From: Chara braunii
Lineage: Eukaryota > Streptophyta > Charophyceae > Charales > Characeae
DNA: 32,104 bases
Reading direction: 5' to 3'
Assembly (NCBI GenBank): GCA_003427395.1
Contig: BFEA01000002.1
Coordinates: 4,052,025 to 4,084,128 of the forward strand
Below the pieces are notes generated by a model, which saw only the letters and a list, made by a program, of their open reading frames with translations, did no database searches and was not told where the DNA came from. Below, one piece after another: positions 20,994-29,392 of this stretch; the first letter of the stretch is position 1; each line of letters opens with the position of its first letter. Position numbers and translations under genes: made by a program.

Positions 20994-21018
20994 TGCCACG
21001 TCAGCCTGTGACGTGGCA
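20994..21018. promoter_or_regulatory. Perfect inverted repeat of an ACGT-core (bZIP-type) site
   Basis: TGCCACGTCA (20994-21003), 5-nt spacer, TGACGTGGCA (21009-21018): a perfect 10-bp inverted repeat. CCACGTCA/TGACGTGG is the known core bound by plant C/G-hybrid bZIP factors. That a factor binds here is inference, and no gene downstream could be supported. Confidence 0.45.
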
Positions 21019-21069
21019 CTGGCCAAGCGCCTCCGGATTCCGCGCGTATGTAAAGTGTTGTCACTTCTC

Positions 21070-21420
21070 CAATCCACCTCACCACAGAGCCCGTGCACCA
21101 GCGCCTCCCTCGTGCCGACAACTTGTGGTATGCCACATGTCAAACACTATTGCCATACACTCGCTGAGCCAGCGCCTCGCCAGTTGTAAGTGGCCAGCGC
21201 CCCTCCCCTCACGTGCTGCCAGCTCTTCGCTTCCCACTAGCAGCCATCGCCTCGCTGCTCCATTGCAGCCAGCGCCTCGCTGCTCGCAGAAAGCCAGCGC
21301 CCCGCAGCCAGGAGGTGCCAGCTCCCCCCCTCCTCCAACCAGCCAGCACCGCACCCACAAGCGTTCAACATAGAGCTGCCCGCACGCCACCATCGCCTCG
21401 CTGCCCCTCCCGCCACTCAG
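21070..21420. repeat. GC-rich imperfect repeats (CAGCGCCTCGC type)
   Basis: Short variants of CCAGCGCCTCGC / GCCAGCGCC recur at irregular spacing (for example near 21094, 21168, 21196, 21271 and 21295). The Ala/Pro/Ser-rich forward frames here reflect this composition. Confidence 0.55.
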
Positions 21421-21441
21421 CGCTAACGCGCACTGGGAGGG

Positions 21442-21465
21442 TCTGACAGACAGACAGACAGACAG
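21442..21465. repeat. (CAGA)n microsatellite
   Basis: Five to six tandem GACA units. Confidence 0.9.
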
Positions 21466-21798
21466 CGGAGAGGAAGGACGAAAGAAGTCCCTGCTTCACA
21501 CGGGAAGAACAATGACGGATTGTGCGGTTATATTAGTACTTAATTGTCAACCATGACCAATGGCGTGGGGGGAAAGCAACAGCAGCCACCGCATAGCAAG
21601 GCCCAAGCATGAAAGCAGAGGAGAGGCAGCCCAGAGAGAAGAACTATGACTCGTATCCCTCTACTGTGCTTCCCGGGAATGCCCCCCTGAAAGCCGTATG
21701 TGGGCTCAATGGATCAGGAGTCTGCCAGTACAGGGCAGATAGGTTTTTTTCCACATATTGACTGCACTTAACCATGTAACTATGGCTCTATGTTAAGC

Positions 21799-21956
21799 CG
21801 TAAAGGGCCGCTTGAGCTAATTTCCAGCAGGTACAGCTCCCCATCAATGGAACACAGCCATCCAAAAGCGGGAACTGTGGAGGGGGTGTCTGCTCCCATC
21901 AGCACCCCCCCCTCCCCCACACCCGTCCCCGATGTTTCACAAAAAAAAAAAAAAAT
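21799..21956 (+). mobile_element. Short poly(A)-tailed retroposon, copy 1
   Basis: 21799-21892 is homologous to 24090-24180: CCAGCAGGTACAGCTCCCC, TGGAACACAGCCAT and GAGGGGGTGTCTG are shared. Here the shared body is followed by about 50 bp of C-rich DNA and a run of A (about 21943-21956). There is no coding capacity. It is likely a SINE or other retroposon fragment. No A/B box could be identified. Confidence 0.55.
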
Positions 21957-22008
21957 TGAAATAACTGCGCGGTCGACCGCTGCACAGTTCCGGATTCGCA
22001 GGAAGGAA

Positions 22009-22033
22009 TAACAGTAACAGTAACAGTAACAGG
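22009..22033. repeat. (TAACAG)n hexanucleotide repeat
   Basis: Four tandem AACAGT units. Confidence 0.9.
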
Positions 22034-22206
22034 GCACTGCGGTTCTGTCTGGGCCGAGGGAGGGAAGCTAGAAACTGCAAAAAGCAGAAAGATTCTGAAG
22101 TGTTACGGTTTTGTGCACTTCTAGCCGTTGGAAGTTCGGAAGTGGGAAAATCAGGCGGCCACTCAAGGTTTTTTTTTTTTTTTTTTTTTTTCCCGCACCT
22201 GCTTAT

Positions 22207-22374
22207 GCCATGGCCGAGCTGTCTAGGTCACACTCCTGGCTGGGCCATGGCCGAGATGTCTTGGCCACACCCATGGCTAGGCCACGGCCGAGATGTCTAG
22301 GCAACGCCCGTGGCGGAGCCACCACGCCAGTGGATGGGCCGCGGTCGAGATGCCAAGGCCAGACCCCTGGGGAA
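22207..22374. repeat. 37-bp tandem repeat, 4-5 degenerate units
   Basis: Unit starts at 22207, 22244, 22281 and 22318 are 37 bp apart. A last shifted unit begins at 22338. The common core is GGCCGAGATGTCTAGGC with a GCCATGGCC-type palindrome at the unit start. A T23-type run lies just to the left (about 22171-22192). Confidence 0.8.
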
Positions 22375-22607
22375 AAGATCCAAAAACGGGAGGGCCTGCT
22401 ACCGGTAACTGCTCCCAGGCCAGGCCACAGGAAAAAGAGCGGTACCACTACAGCCACCTCCTGTTTTTGCCAATTATCGAACCGGCAGGCCGTCGAACGC
22501 ATGATTTACTGTTTTTTTTTCTTGCAGTTTCTAGCTGGTCTTCGCCCAAGCTTGCACTGGACTGTTATTTCTGCAAACTCTGAACTGCACAGGCACAGTT
22601 GTCTCAA

Positions 22608-22785
22608 CATTTTTTTTCTTTTTCCTTTTTGTTCTTTTTTAACTTCACGGGTGGGAGGTCCACTTACCGAGGTGATATGAGCATCGATTCCCCGACAAGT
22701 GGGTTCCCATGCTGAAGGCTCCATCTATTGGTGGGGAGCTGCACCTGCTGGAAACCGGGCCTAGCGTCCCTGTCGAATGTACAAT
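22608..22785 (-). mobile_element. Short poly(A)-tailed retroposon, copy 2 (reverse)
   Basis: 22719-22780 is the reverse complement of the retroposon body (GGTGGGGAGCTGCACCTGCT, then TGGAAACCGGGCC). A T-rich stretch at 22608-22640 lies on the left, i.e. an A-rich tail on the minus strand, so orientation and tail agree with copies on the plus strand. Confidence 0.5.
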
Positions 22786-23095
22786 TGCGGCGGTGTGTCC
22801 ATACATTTGGACCCATGATGCCAAGGTCCTTCTTTGAGCACAGAGATGTGTTACTTTGTTGTGAGTATATCATATGAGTATGTTTGATGTCATCTATTTG
22901 TTCTATATCTGCTACGTATCCAGTCTGTAGCAGTGGCTGTCCCCATTTCTATATCCCAGCCGTGGGCAGGACTGTTGTTGTGTGCAGTGGTGTGTGATGG
23001 ACTGGTCATGTGTCTGTAGCGCCGTAGCATCGTGAATTTGTTTTTCTAAAATGCTGTCCGACTGTAGCGCCGTAGCATGCGTGTTTGTATGAAGT

Positions 23096-23180
23096 ATGGA
23101 CCCGGTAACCAGCAGGTGTTGCTCCCCACCAAAAAAAAAAAAAAAAAAAAGAAAAAGAAAAAAAAGAAAACATGAAATGT
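23096..23180 (+). mobile_element. Short poly(A)-tailed retroposon, truncated copy 3
   Basis: GACCCGGTAACCAGCAGGTG and GCTCCCCACC are directly followed by a long A-rich tail (A20, GAAAAAG...). Only about 34 bp of the body remain. Confidence 0.45.
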
Positions 23181-23574
23181 TTACATCCCTGAAAATCGTA
23201 ATGATAGAGAGAAGACTAGCATGACCCTTTTTATATTCTACAGAGGGATGATACAAACAAATCGAGAAATGTTTCAAGCTTTTCTTCTTTTGCCCGCGTG
23301 CACTAGATGTGTGATCCGTGGACCAGACTAGTCCCCCACTGCGGTGCACAGATGCGAAATACCACTGTTTACCATGGTGCAAGGATGTTTGATTGTCTGT
23401 GATGACCAATCAGGCTCTCCCCCTAACCCTTGAAGGCAGTGGCCTCCCGAGTTAGTCGGCCCCATCCTTGACCAAGTCTTTTATGACATCTTCTGCCATT
23501 TGCCTATAGAGTCAAGCTCATCATCATTCGTTTTATCATAGACTAAAGGATATGTAAATGGACTCAAAAGCAGT

Positions 23575-23825
23575 ACGATGTCCACTAGTCACCGCTGCTT
23601 GGCCCTGCATTGCATTTTGCATGCGGTAACAATGTGGTTCTGGCTTCTATTTGGTACAAATCGGCGCTCTGGGCTCTTGATAAGGTTTTTATCAGAATCC
23701 TACAGGGACAGTTGGCAGCTTTCCTTTGGCGAGGTAATCATGAATCCAAACATGTTATTAGCAGAGTAGCATGGCAATCAATAATTCAACCCAAATCAAA
23801 GGGAGGATTGGGCATAATTGAATTA
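23575..23825 (+). mobile_element. LINE ORF2 fragment, same family as 16437-19700
   Basis: Forward translation gives NNVVLASIWYKSALWALD, then LAAFLWRGNHESKHVISRVA, WQSIIQPKSKGGLGII. This aligns with the main LINE at about 17838-18042 (NNVVFTSLWYKS ... AALLWRGDGD ... GLGII). This copy is closer to the family pattern in places: it keeps GGLGII where the large copy has EGLGII, and it lacks the stop. It ends inside an inverted repeat. Confidence 0.85.
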
Positions 23826-23891
23826 TTGATTGCCATGCTACTCTGCTAATAACATGATTGGGTTGAATTATTGATTGCCATGCTACTCTGA
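23751..23891. repeat. 39-bp perfect inverted repeat plus third partial copy
   Basis: Arm 1 is 23751-23789 and arm 2, its exact reverse complement, is 23818-23856, with a 28-bp spacer. A further inverted copy of 31 bp (matching 23762-23792) follows at about 23860-23890. The sequence is LINE-derived (the SRVAWQSIIQ codons). Confidence 0.92.
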
Positions 23892-23900
23892 TCGTTTCAG

Positions 23901-23978
23901 GGTGCTAAATGGTCACAATTTTTCAAGTGGGAAAGTCTTTCAAGGAGGATTAGAGGTGCTAAATGGTGACAATTTTTT
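23901..23978. repeat. 54-bp-spaced direct repeat
   Basis: GGTGCTAAATGGTSACAATT occurs at 23901 and 23955, with little similarity between the copies' flanks. Confidence 0.75.
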
Positions 23979-24028
23979 GGCGCCCTTTCAGGGTGAAGAG
24001 GCACAAGGATGCTCTGATGGTTTCAGAA

Positions 24029-24181
24029 GGGACGCTGGGCCCAGTTCCCAGCATGTGTAGTTCGGTATCTCTTCAAGTGATCATGATGTAAAGGGCGCTG
24101 GACCCGTTTTCCAGCAGGTGCAGCTCCCCACCAATGGAACGGAGCCATCGCGCGAGCAGGGAGATTAGAGGGGGTGTCTGN

Positions 24182-24209
<28 letters not shown>
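24029..24209 (+). mobile_element. Short poly(A)-tailed retroposon, copies 4 and 5
   Basis: A partial copy at 24031-24062 (GCTGGGCCCAGTTCCCAGC) precedes a longer copy at 24090-24180 (GCTGGACCCGTTTTCCAGC, then GCAGCTCCCCACCAATGG, then GAGGGGGTGTCTG). The longer copy runs straight into N and A28. The stem GCTGGR/YCCAGC is kept in both with a matched change at the pairing position. Confidence 0.6.
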
Positions 24210-24213
<4 letters not shown>

Positions 24214-24421
24214 TGTGAGTTTTGCTCTATGATCTGCGATGTGAGGTCGTAGCTGAGTTAGTGTGACAGAAGAGAGTGTGCGATTGAGGGAACCCCTCCT
24301 AAGATTTCCCCTGTGTCCTTCAGATGCTCTCTGTGTTTCCTTAAACCCTTCGTCTATCCTTATATCCCAGGATCCCCCGTCCGTTTTCCCCATTCCTTAC
24401 CAAAAGGTGTTCCAAGGGCCT

Positions 24422-24449
24422 ACAAAAAAAAAAAAAAAAAAAAAAAAAA
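24422..24449. repeat. Poly(A) run
   Basis: About 26 uninterrupted A, possibly the tail of another retroposed sequence. No recognisable body lies upstream. Confidence 0.8.
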
Positions 24450-24549
24450 GTGTTGGCCAAGGGCTTAGGTCCCTTGTCTGTCCTTTAAGTTACCCCCTCC
24501 TTCTCTAAATTACCCTTCTGTCTCGTGTGAGGACCCTGCCCTGGGGCCA

Positions 24550-24704
24550 AGTCCCACTAGCAGCGTTGAGCTACCTCAACGCCTGAATCTGGCCGTGTTT
24601 GTGGAGACATGCAGTTCAGGAAACTCGACACCATTTCTGCGCATCTCCCCGAACGTGTCCAGATTCAGGCGTTGAGGTAGCTCAACGCCGCTACTAGTGG
24701 GACT
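24550..24704. mobile_element. Foldback element FB1
   Basis: A 155-bp sequence whose halves are inverted repeats. The left end AGTCCCACTAG pairs with the right end CTAGTGGGACT, then GTTGAGCTACCTCAACGCC pairs with its complement (24671-24687), then CTGAATCTGG with CCAGATTCAG. The central loop is about 24625-24645. Flanks beyond the named ends (GGGGC left, GCCCC right) may also belong to it. It is MITE-like, non-coding. Confidence 0.8.
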
Positions 24705-24754
24705 AGCCCCCTGGAGAGTGTCCTTAATCCCAGAGTGCCCCTCCCTTTCCCACT

Positions 24755-24812
24755 CCACAAAAAAAAAAAGAAAAAAAAAAGAAAAAAGAAAAAAAGAAGA
24801 AGAAGAAACAGA
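24755..24812. repeat. A-rich tract
   Basis: A runs interrupted by single G, ending in AAG triplets. It lies between FB1 and FB2. Confidence 0.85.
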
Positions 24813-24854
24813 GCAGGGGTGTCCGTCTTCAACCTTCAACCCTCAGGGCCGTGG

Positions 24855-25000
24855 TCCCATTAGCAAAGAGCATCGGATTGAATGCCTGAATCTGGACGTG
24901 TTTGAGGACAGGAGCAGGAACTCGAGATAGAACTGCTTTTCTGTACCTCTGCATAAAACACAGCCAGATTCAGGATTTCTATCCTATCGCTAGTGGGACT
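24855..25000. mobile_element. Foldback element FB2
   Basis: About 146 bp with the same layout as FB1: left TCCCATTAGC, right GCTAGTGGGA, inner CTGAATCTGGACGTGTTTG pairing with ACACAGCCAGATTCAG. The arms are more diverged than in FB1 and FB3. Confidence 0.72.
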
Positions 25001-25081
25001 ATGCTCCAGGTTAAGCCACACCTCCATTAGGAGCAGAAGAAGGAACTCGTGAAAATTCTCTCCAGAAAATTCCTATCCTCA

Positions 25082-25128
25082 AAAAAATAATAATAAAAAA
25101 AAAATAATAATAATAATAAATAAAAATC
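25082..25128. repeat. (AAT)n-rich microsatellite
   Basis: AATAATAATAAA-type run. Confidence 0.8.
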
Positions 25129-25299
25129 CTATCCAAATAGAAGCACCGAACTTTCCAAGTACATTATTCTGAAACTAAAACCTCGAAAGCAAATTTAAAC
25201 CCATTCCACCACAAATAGCTACCACCTTGCCCCTATAGAAAACAGGGCAGAGTAGTCCGGTAGGCCTGTGGAAAATTCACGTAAGCTGCGTACGTGTGC

Positions 25300-25452
25300 T
25301 CCCACTAGCCAAGAGGATCGGATCTGAATGCCTGAATCTGGACGTGTTCGTGGAGAGGTGCAGGAAATCGAGATGGAACTCCTTTTCTGCATCTCTCTGC
25401 ACAAAACACATCCAGATTCAGGAGCTGAATCGAATCCTCTTTGCTAGTGGGA
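25300..25452. mobile_element. Foldback element FB3
   Basis: About 153 bp: left TCCCACTAGC, right GCTAGTGGGA. The inner arm CCTGAATCTGGACGTGTTCG pairs with the complement ending CATCCAGATTCAGG. The arms continue with GTGGAGAGGTGCAG against CTGCATCTCTCTGCAC. The loop is near 25370-25390. It is the best-preserved long hairpin of the three. Confidence 0.8.
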
Positions 25453-25553
25453 CCTCGCCCCTGAACACTAGCGAAAAACCAATATCATGGAATATCCACC
25501 CAGTCCACAAAATCAACACAAGTTGCCTAATTAGTAAATAAATCACAACAAGC

Positions 25554-25557
<4 letters not shown>

Positions 25558-25614
<57 letters not shown>
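25558..25614. repeat. (TA)n microsatellite
   Basis: About 28 uninterrupted TA dinucleotides, cruciform-prone and length-unstable. Confidence 0.97.
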
Positions 25615-25616
<2 letters not shown>

Positions 25617-25736
25617 TATTTGTGACGATATATGGTTAAAGCAAAACAAGCTTTCCGCTCTTGCTGCGCACCACAATCCATACCTGCAGGAACCGCCACG
25701 TAATAAATAACAGAGAATTCAGTGGATCACCTCATC

Positions 25737-25848
25737 AAAGAACTCTCAACACTGCTAAATTCATTTATACATAAATATGTATATATATAGCAAAAGAACT
25801 CTCAACACTGCTAAATTTAATTATACATATATATATAGCAAAAATCGG
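25737..25848. repeat. 56-bp tandem duplication
   Basis: AAAGAACTCTCAACACTGCT occurs at 25737 and 25793. Each copy is followed by AAATTYA, then a TATATATA run and GCAAAA. Confidence 0.88.
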
Positions 25849-26123
25849 ATTATAAGACCGGGAAGGGGGCCCGGCGTTCTCAAATGGATTGTTTGGAACA
25901 AATCCTTTTCTTTTCTTTTTTCTTTTTTTTTTAACAAATCCTTTTCACACCCAGTGAAGTTGTGATTACCCCAAAAAAAAAAAAAAAAAAAAGAGATGGA
26001 AAAAAAAAAAGAAGTTTTCTTTCTTTTTGTTTTTGTCACTTCAACCTACCCCACCATACCGGTCCCTTTTCCAAGTCCAAACCACACCTCTAGTGGAGCA
26101 TTGGAGCCAGGAACTGCCAAAAC

Positions 26124-26234
26124 AGTGCATACTCACACGCCGACTTCCGTGATCCTGCATGTATGCAGCTACCCCGCATGAACGTATCTGACCAGAATTA
26201 CGTCCACACAGAAACGTATTGGTGTGAGTATGCC
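26124..26234. other. Short inverted repeat around a 80-nt centre
   Basis: GCATACTCACAC near 26127 pairs with GTGTGAGTATGC at 26222-26233. A MITE remnant or chance; no target duplication seen. Confidence 0.35.
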
Positions 26235-26750
26235 CTCAGTGGTGTCTCATTATTTCTAGACGTAAAGAGAGGAGCAACCAGCCAGGAACCTCCAGGAATC
26301 TTCCAGAATCTTCCAGGATCTCCCAGGTTTTTTTTGTTTGTTTGGGAAGGAGGGGGTGGGGGGGAATCTTCCAGGTTCAAGGGAGCAGTAGCTGGCTTCC
26401 AGCAATCAATAAAAAATGCCACTCTTTGTCAGAGAAAAATGAAAAAAAACACTTGGTCTCAATTCACCTTTCACTGTACGCCTAAGCCTGTAGAGGGGAG
26501 CCCTGAGAGCATGGGTACCCCTCACAATCAAGGGGATGCATGTTGACCCCCACCCTAATTGGCGGTGGTCAGGGAGTAGGGTGGGGCCTTAGGTGGGGGG
26601 AGTCAACTAAATAAATGACACAGCATTTTGTCAGTAGCTGCACCTCCCGTCTACTCCCCCACCCCCTCCCTTAGCAAGCAAGCAGGTAAACAGGGGAAAA
26701 CAAATCATGGCCCGGGATCAGTTGACGAGTGGAATTGTAAAAACTTTGAA
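26235..26750. other. Unassigned region with small CCAGGATCT-type repeats
   Basis: Around 26281-26330, TCCAGGAATCT/TCCAGAATCT variants repeat three or four times, and one more is at 26367. The rest is G-rich or C-rich without a supported gene. Confidence 0.45.
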
Positions 26751-26751
26751 A

Positions 26752-27830
26752 GGTCTGGCACGTAGTCGAGGCTACACCCTCCGAGGGTCTAGTGCCCTCA
26801 CAGCACCATACCCTCCAATGGTACAGCCCCTTCACTGTGCCAGACCATCAGAGGGTCTGGCGTCCTCGAGTCGCCAGACCTCCTCGAGTCGCCGGACCAT
26901 CCACAGGTCCGGCGCTGTGAGGACGCCAGATCCTCAGATGGTCTAGCGTCGTCGACGTGCCAGACCTTCAAAGTTTCCGCGATTCCACACAGAGGTTCTA
27001 GCGTCGCCGAGATGGTTCGGTGGCGCAAAGCTTCCGCACCATCGTGAAGGCGCTGGACCCTCCGAGGATCTCGCAGCCTCACAGTGTCGGACCTTGCGAC
27101 GGTCTGGCCATCACATGGTCCGGCGGCGTCAGGATGCCAGACCCTCCGACGGTCCGGCGCCGTGAGGCCACCGGATTCTCGGTTGGCCCGGCACCTTCAC
27201 GACGCCGGAGCATGTGATGGTCCGGCATCTTGACGGTGCCGCACGCCGATTTCATGGCACGGCGCCTTCACGGCACCAGACCGTGAAGAGGGACAAGGGC
27301 CAGCAGAGGGTATGAGGGAATGTTGGAGGCCGGCGGACCATCAGATGGTCCGGCGTCGTCAAGGCACCGCTGGCAGACCCTCCAATGGTTCAGCACCATG
27401 AGGTCGCCAGACCATCGGAGGGTCCGGCACCTTGGCGACACCGGACCCTCTCCGTTGCATTGCCTCCGTTGCATTGCCTATGAGTCAGTGACATCACGAC
27501 TTTCCGCATTATGGCATTTTCAACAACAAAAACAAACACAGCAAATTCCGTTGGGATATTGTGGGGAGAGGGAGATGAATCCCTTTCCCATCGTGCGTCC
27601 GGCACCTTGAGGGCGCCACACCATCGGAGGGTCCGGCGGCTTGACGACGCCGGACCATGTCATGGCACGGCGCTTTCACGGCGAAGAAGGACATGGGCCA
27701 GCAGAGGGTATGTGGGAATGTTGGGGGGCGGCGGGCCATCAGATGGTCCGGCGTCGTCAAGGCACCACTGGCAGACCCTCCGATAGTTCGGCACCATGAC
27801 GTTGTCAGGCGGCCACAAGTAGTGGGCCGC
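26752..27830. repeat. 34-bp GC-rich satellite of palindromic units
   Basis: Units begin CCRGACC and are spaced 34 bp where clean: 26840, 26874, then (after an 18-bp short unit) 26892, 26926, 26960, and again around 27140-27270. A typical unit has CCAGACCATCAGAGGGTCTGG, itself a palindrome (CCAGACC/GGTCTGG), then a linker such as CGNCNTSANGNCG. About 27475-27590 is non-repeat sequence. A larger duplication is superimposed: the block around 27250-27420 recurs 398 bp later (CAGCAGAGGGTATG at 27301 and 27699). Confidence 0.82.
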
Positions 27831-28194
27831 CTGAAATTGGCAGTCTTGGAACTTAGGCACAAGGACAGGTCCGTGCAATGATGGTATTCTGGTTTGACCA
27901 GGCAGCAAAATTAGGGGGACCCAGAGCACCCCTAAGATTGGAGGTGTCGATCAGTGAGACTAGCCCTCAGAATTGGCGAGAGAGACTACCTCTTCTACCG
28001 CGCTGGCGTCTATCTTATTTCCGCCGCTCCGAGCTTGTTTNNGAAACAACTGGCCGCAGAACGGTGATATGAGAATAGGCCTAGGCGTGGTCCCTTTTAT
28101 GCTGCGCAACTGGCACGGGAATGAAGCCTCGGGTTTCATTAATCTTAATAATTAAAATAAAAAATGAGAAAAATAATTAAAAATGATAAAAAGN
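27831..28194. other. Unassigned region
   Basis: No supported gene. Two N at 28041-28042 and one at 28194. 28140-28193 is A-rich (AATTAAAATAAAAAATGAG). Confidence 0.5.
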
Positions 28195-28352
28195 GGTGTA
28201 AGAGGGGTATAAGGGGGGTATAAGGGGGGGTGTAAGGGGGGGTGTAAGGGGGACGTAAGGGAGGTGTGAGCGGGCTGTAATGGGGTTGTCGGGGGGTATA
28301 GGGGGGGTGTAAGGTAGGTGTAAGGGGGGTATAAGGGGGTTGTAAGGCGTTG
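28195..28352. repeat. G-rich ~11-bp minisatellite
   Basis: Variants of GGTGTAAGGGG / GGTATAAGGGG repeat about 13 times with G runs of 4-8. Single-base changes and unequal G runs make the period vary. The strand is capable of G-quadruplexes by composition. It is not a plant telomere repeat (TTTAGGG). Confidence 0.88.
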
Positions 28353-28525
28353 TACGCCCCCCTTCAGGTTTGGGGGTCTGCACCTGGTGGTTGTAGGCCC
28401 ATCCCCGGCCTGCACCAGGGGAATTTTTCTTTTTTTCCGGGAAAATCCGTGCTCCATGTGCTTATTCGCGTAAGTTACACCGCATACATGTGCACATTAC
28501 AAAGGCTTGCCTTCCTTGTGGGGAT

Positions 28526-28680
28526 GGTAAGGTAAATTATGCTGGTGGGTCTCCCGGTCCCATCAGGCCCAGATTGTCGTTACTGCAGGGCACCGTCGGG
28601 GTGGTAAGGTAAATTATGCTGGCAGGTCTGGTCCCATCAGGCCCAGACTGTTGTTACTGTAGGGCACCGTGGGAAGAGGT
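28526..28680. repeat. 77-bp tandem duplication at the 3' end of LINE 2
   Basis: GGTAAGGTAAATTATGCTGG occurs at 28526 and 28603. Both copies continue with GGTCCCATCAGGCCCAGA and a GGGCACCGT end. On the minus strand this is the region just past the LINE zinc motif. Confidence 0.88.
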
Positions 28681-29392
28681 GAAGAAGTGTCTCATCCTTC
28701 GGCTGGCAGATACTACATTTCATGTCCTTGTGGCGGCTCTTATCAGCGAGCTGTTGGTGCGCCGGGGCTGCCAGGTGTACTATCAGCCAGAGGAGGCCTG
28801 ACTGCTGTCGGTACGGTAGATGAAAGCTCCTGGCCCAGTATGCTTCTCGGGTATCATGTGCCCATGATTTCAATTCTGAGTCAGATAGTCGGTGTCGCTT
28901 CCTCCATCCCTCTTTCAAGTCCTCATGTGTATCATATTCAAGTTTGGGGCACTGGGCCCAATACAACATCTTAGTGGTAACCTGGTGCATTGGACAAGCA
29001 TAATTGAGGCTCCCCTGTGGGGCCAACACCCAGTTGCGTGGGTAGAAATCGAGATCCTGTGCCGGTGTATCAATACGGTATGGTCTTAACGGCACAGGTC
29101 TTCTTCTACCCTTGTCTTGTATCACTGCTACTGAGTATATCTCTTCATGTACTTGGAGATGCTCCGTCTGTGCTTGCCCTGGGGTCATTTGTTCTCCAAG
29201 CTTCGTAATTCCAATGGCGGTCCACGAGTCCCGTGCGCCATACCCGTGCTGTCGTTCTCCCCCTTTGATCCGATTGGGGAGAACCTTCTTGACCACCAAT
29301 TCTCCTGCCGCACGAGTGTCTCGCTGCAGTAGGTTTACCCATTCCCTCAGTATTGCGTCCCTTAGCGCATGTAGGTGCTGTGTCCGGGCCAC
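28637..29392 (-). pseudogene. LINE 2 ORF2 C-terminal fragment with zinc motif
   Basis: The longest uninterrupted frame of the window (251 codons). Its final part reads CSICQPKDETLLHLFPRCPT (C-x2-C ... H-x4-C), the reverse-transcriptase-associated zinc motif seen at the end of plant-type LINE ORF2. Just before it is LLWLIVHLAAPAHQQLADKS, which corresponds to the usual VSLFLWRLAHNRLPT segment. The N-terminal two thirds have no motif I recognise. The first Met is simply the first in the frame; the native protein began far upstream. Frame openness suggests a younger or less mutated copy than LINE 1, but it cannot act alone without RT. Confidence 0.7.

Noticed and set aside
20993-21446. Ala/Pro/Ser-rich protein-coding frames
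   Set aside because: Composition follows the GC-rich CAGCGCC repeats. Equal-length frames occur on the opposite strand.
26707-27929. Several 60-117-codon frames on both strands
   Set aside because: They are translations of the 34-bp GC-rich satellite, present in every frame.
28195-28352. Interstitial telomere repeat
   Set aside because: The unit is GGTGTAAGGGG-like with variable G runs, not TTTAGGG or a regular variant.
28152-28457. Pro/Thr/Tyr-rich minus-strand protein (extensin-like)
   Set aside because: It is the reverse translation of the G-rich minisatellite, with an N inside.
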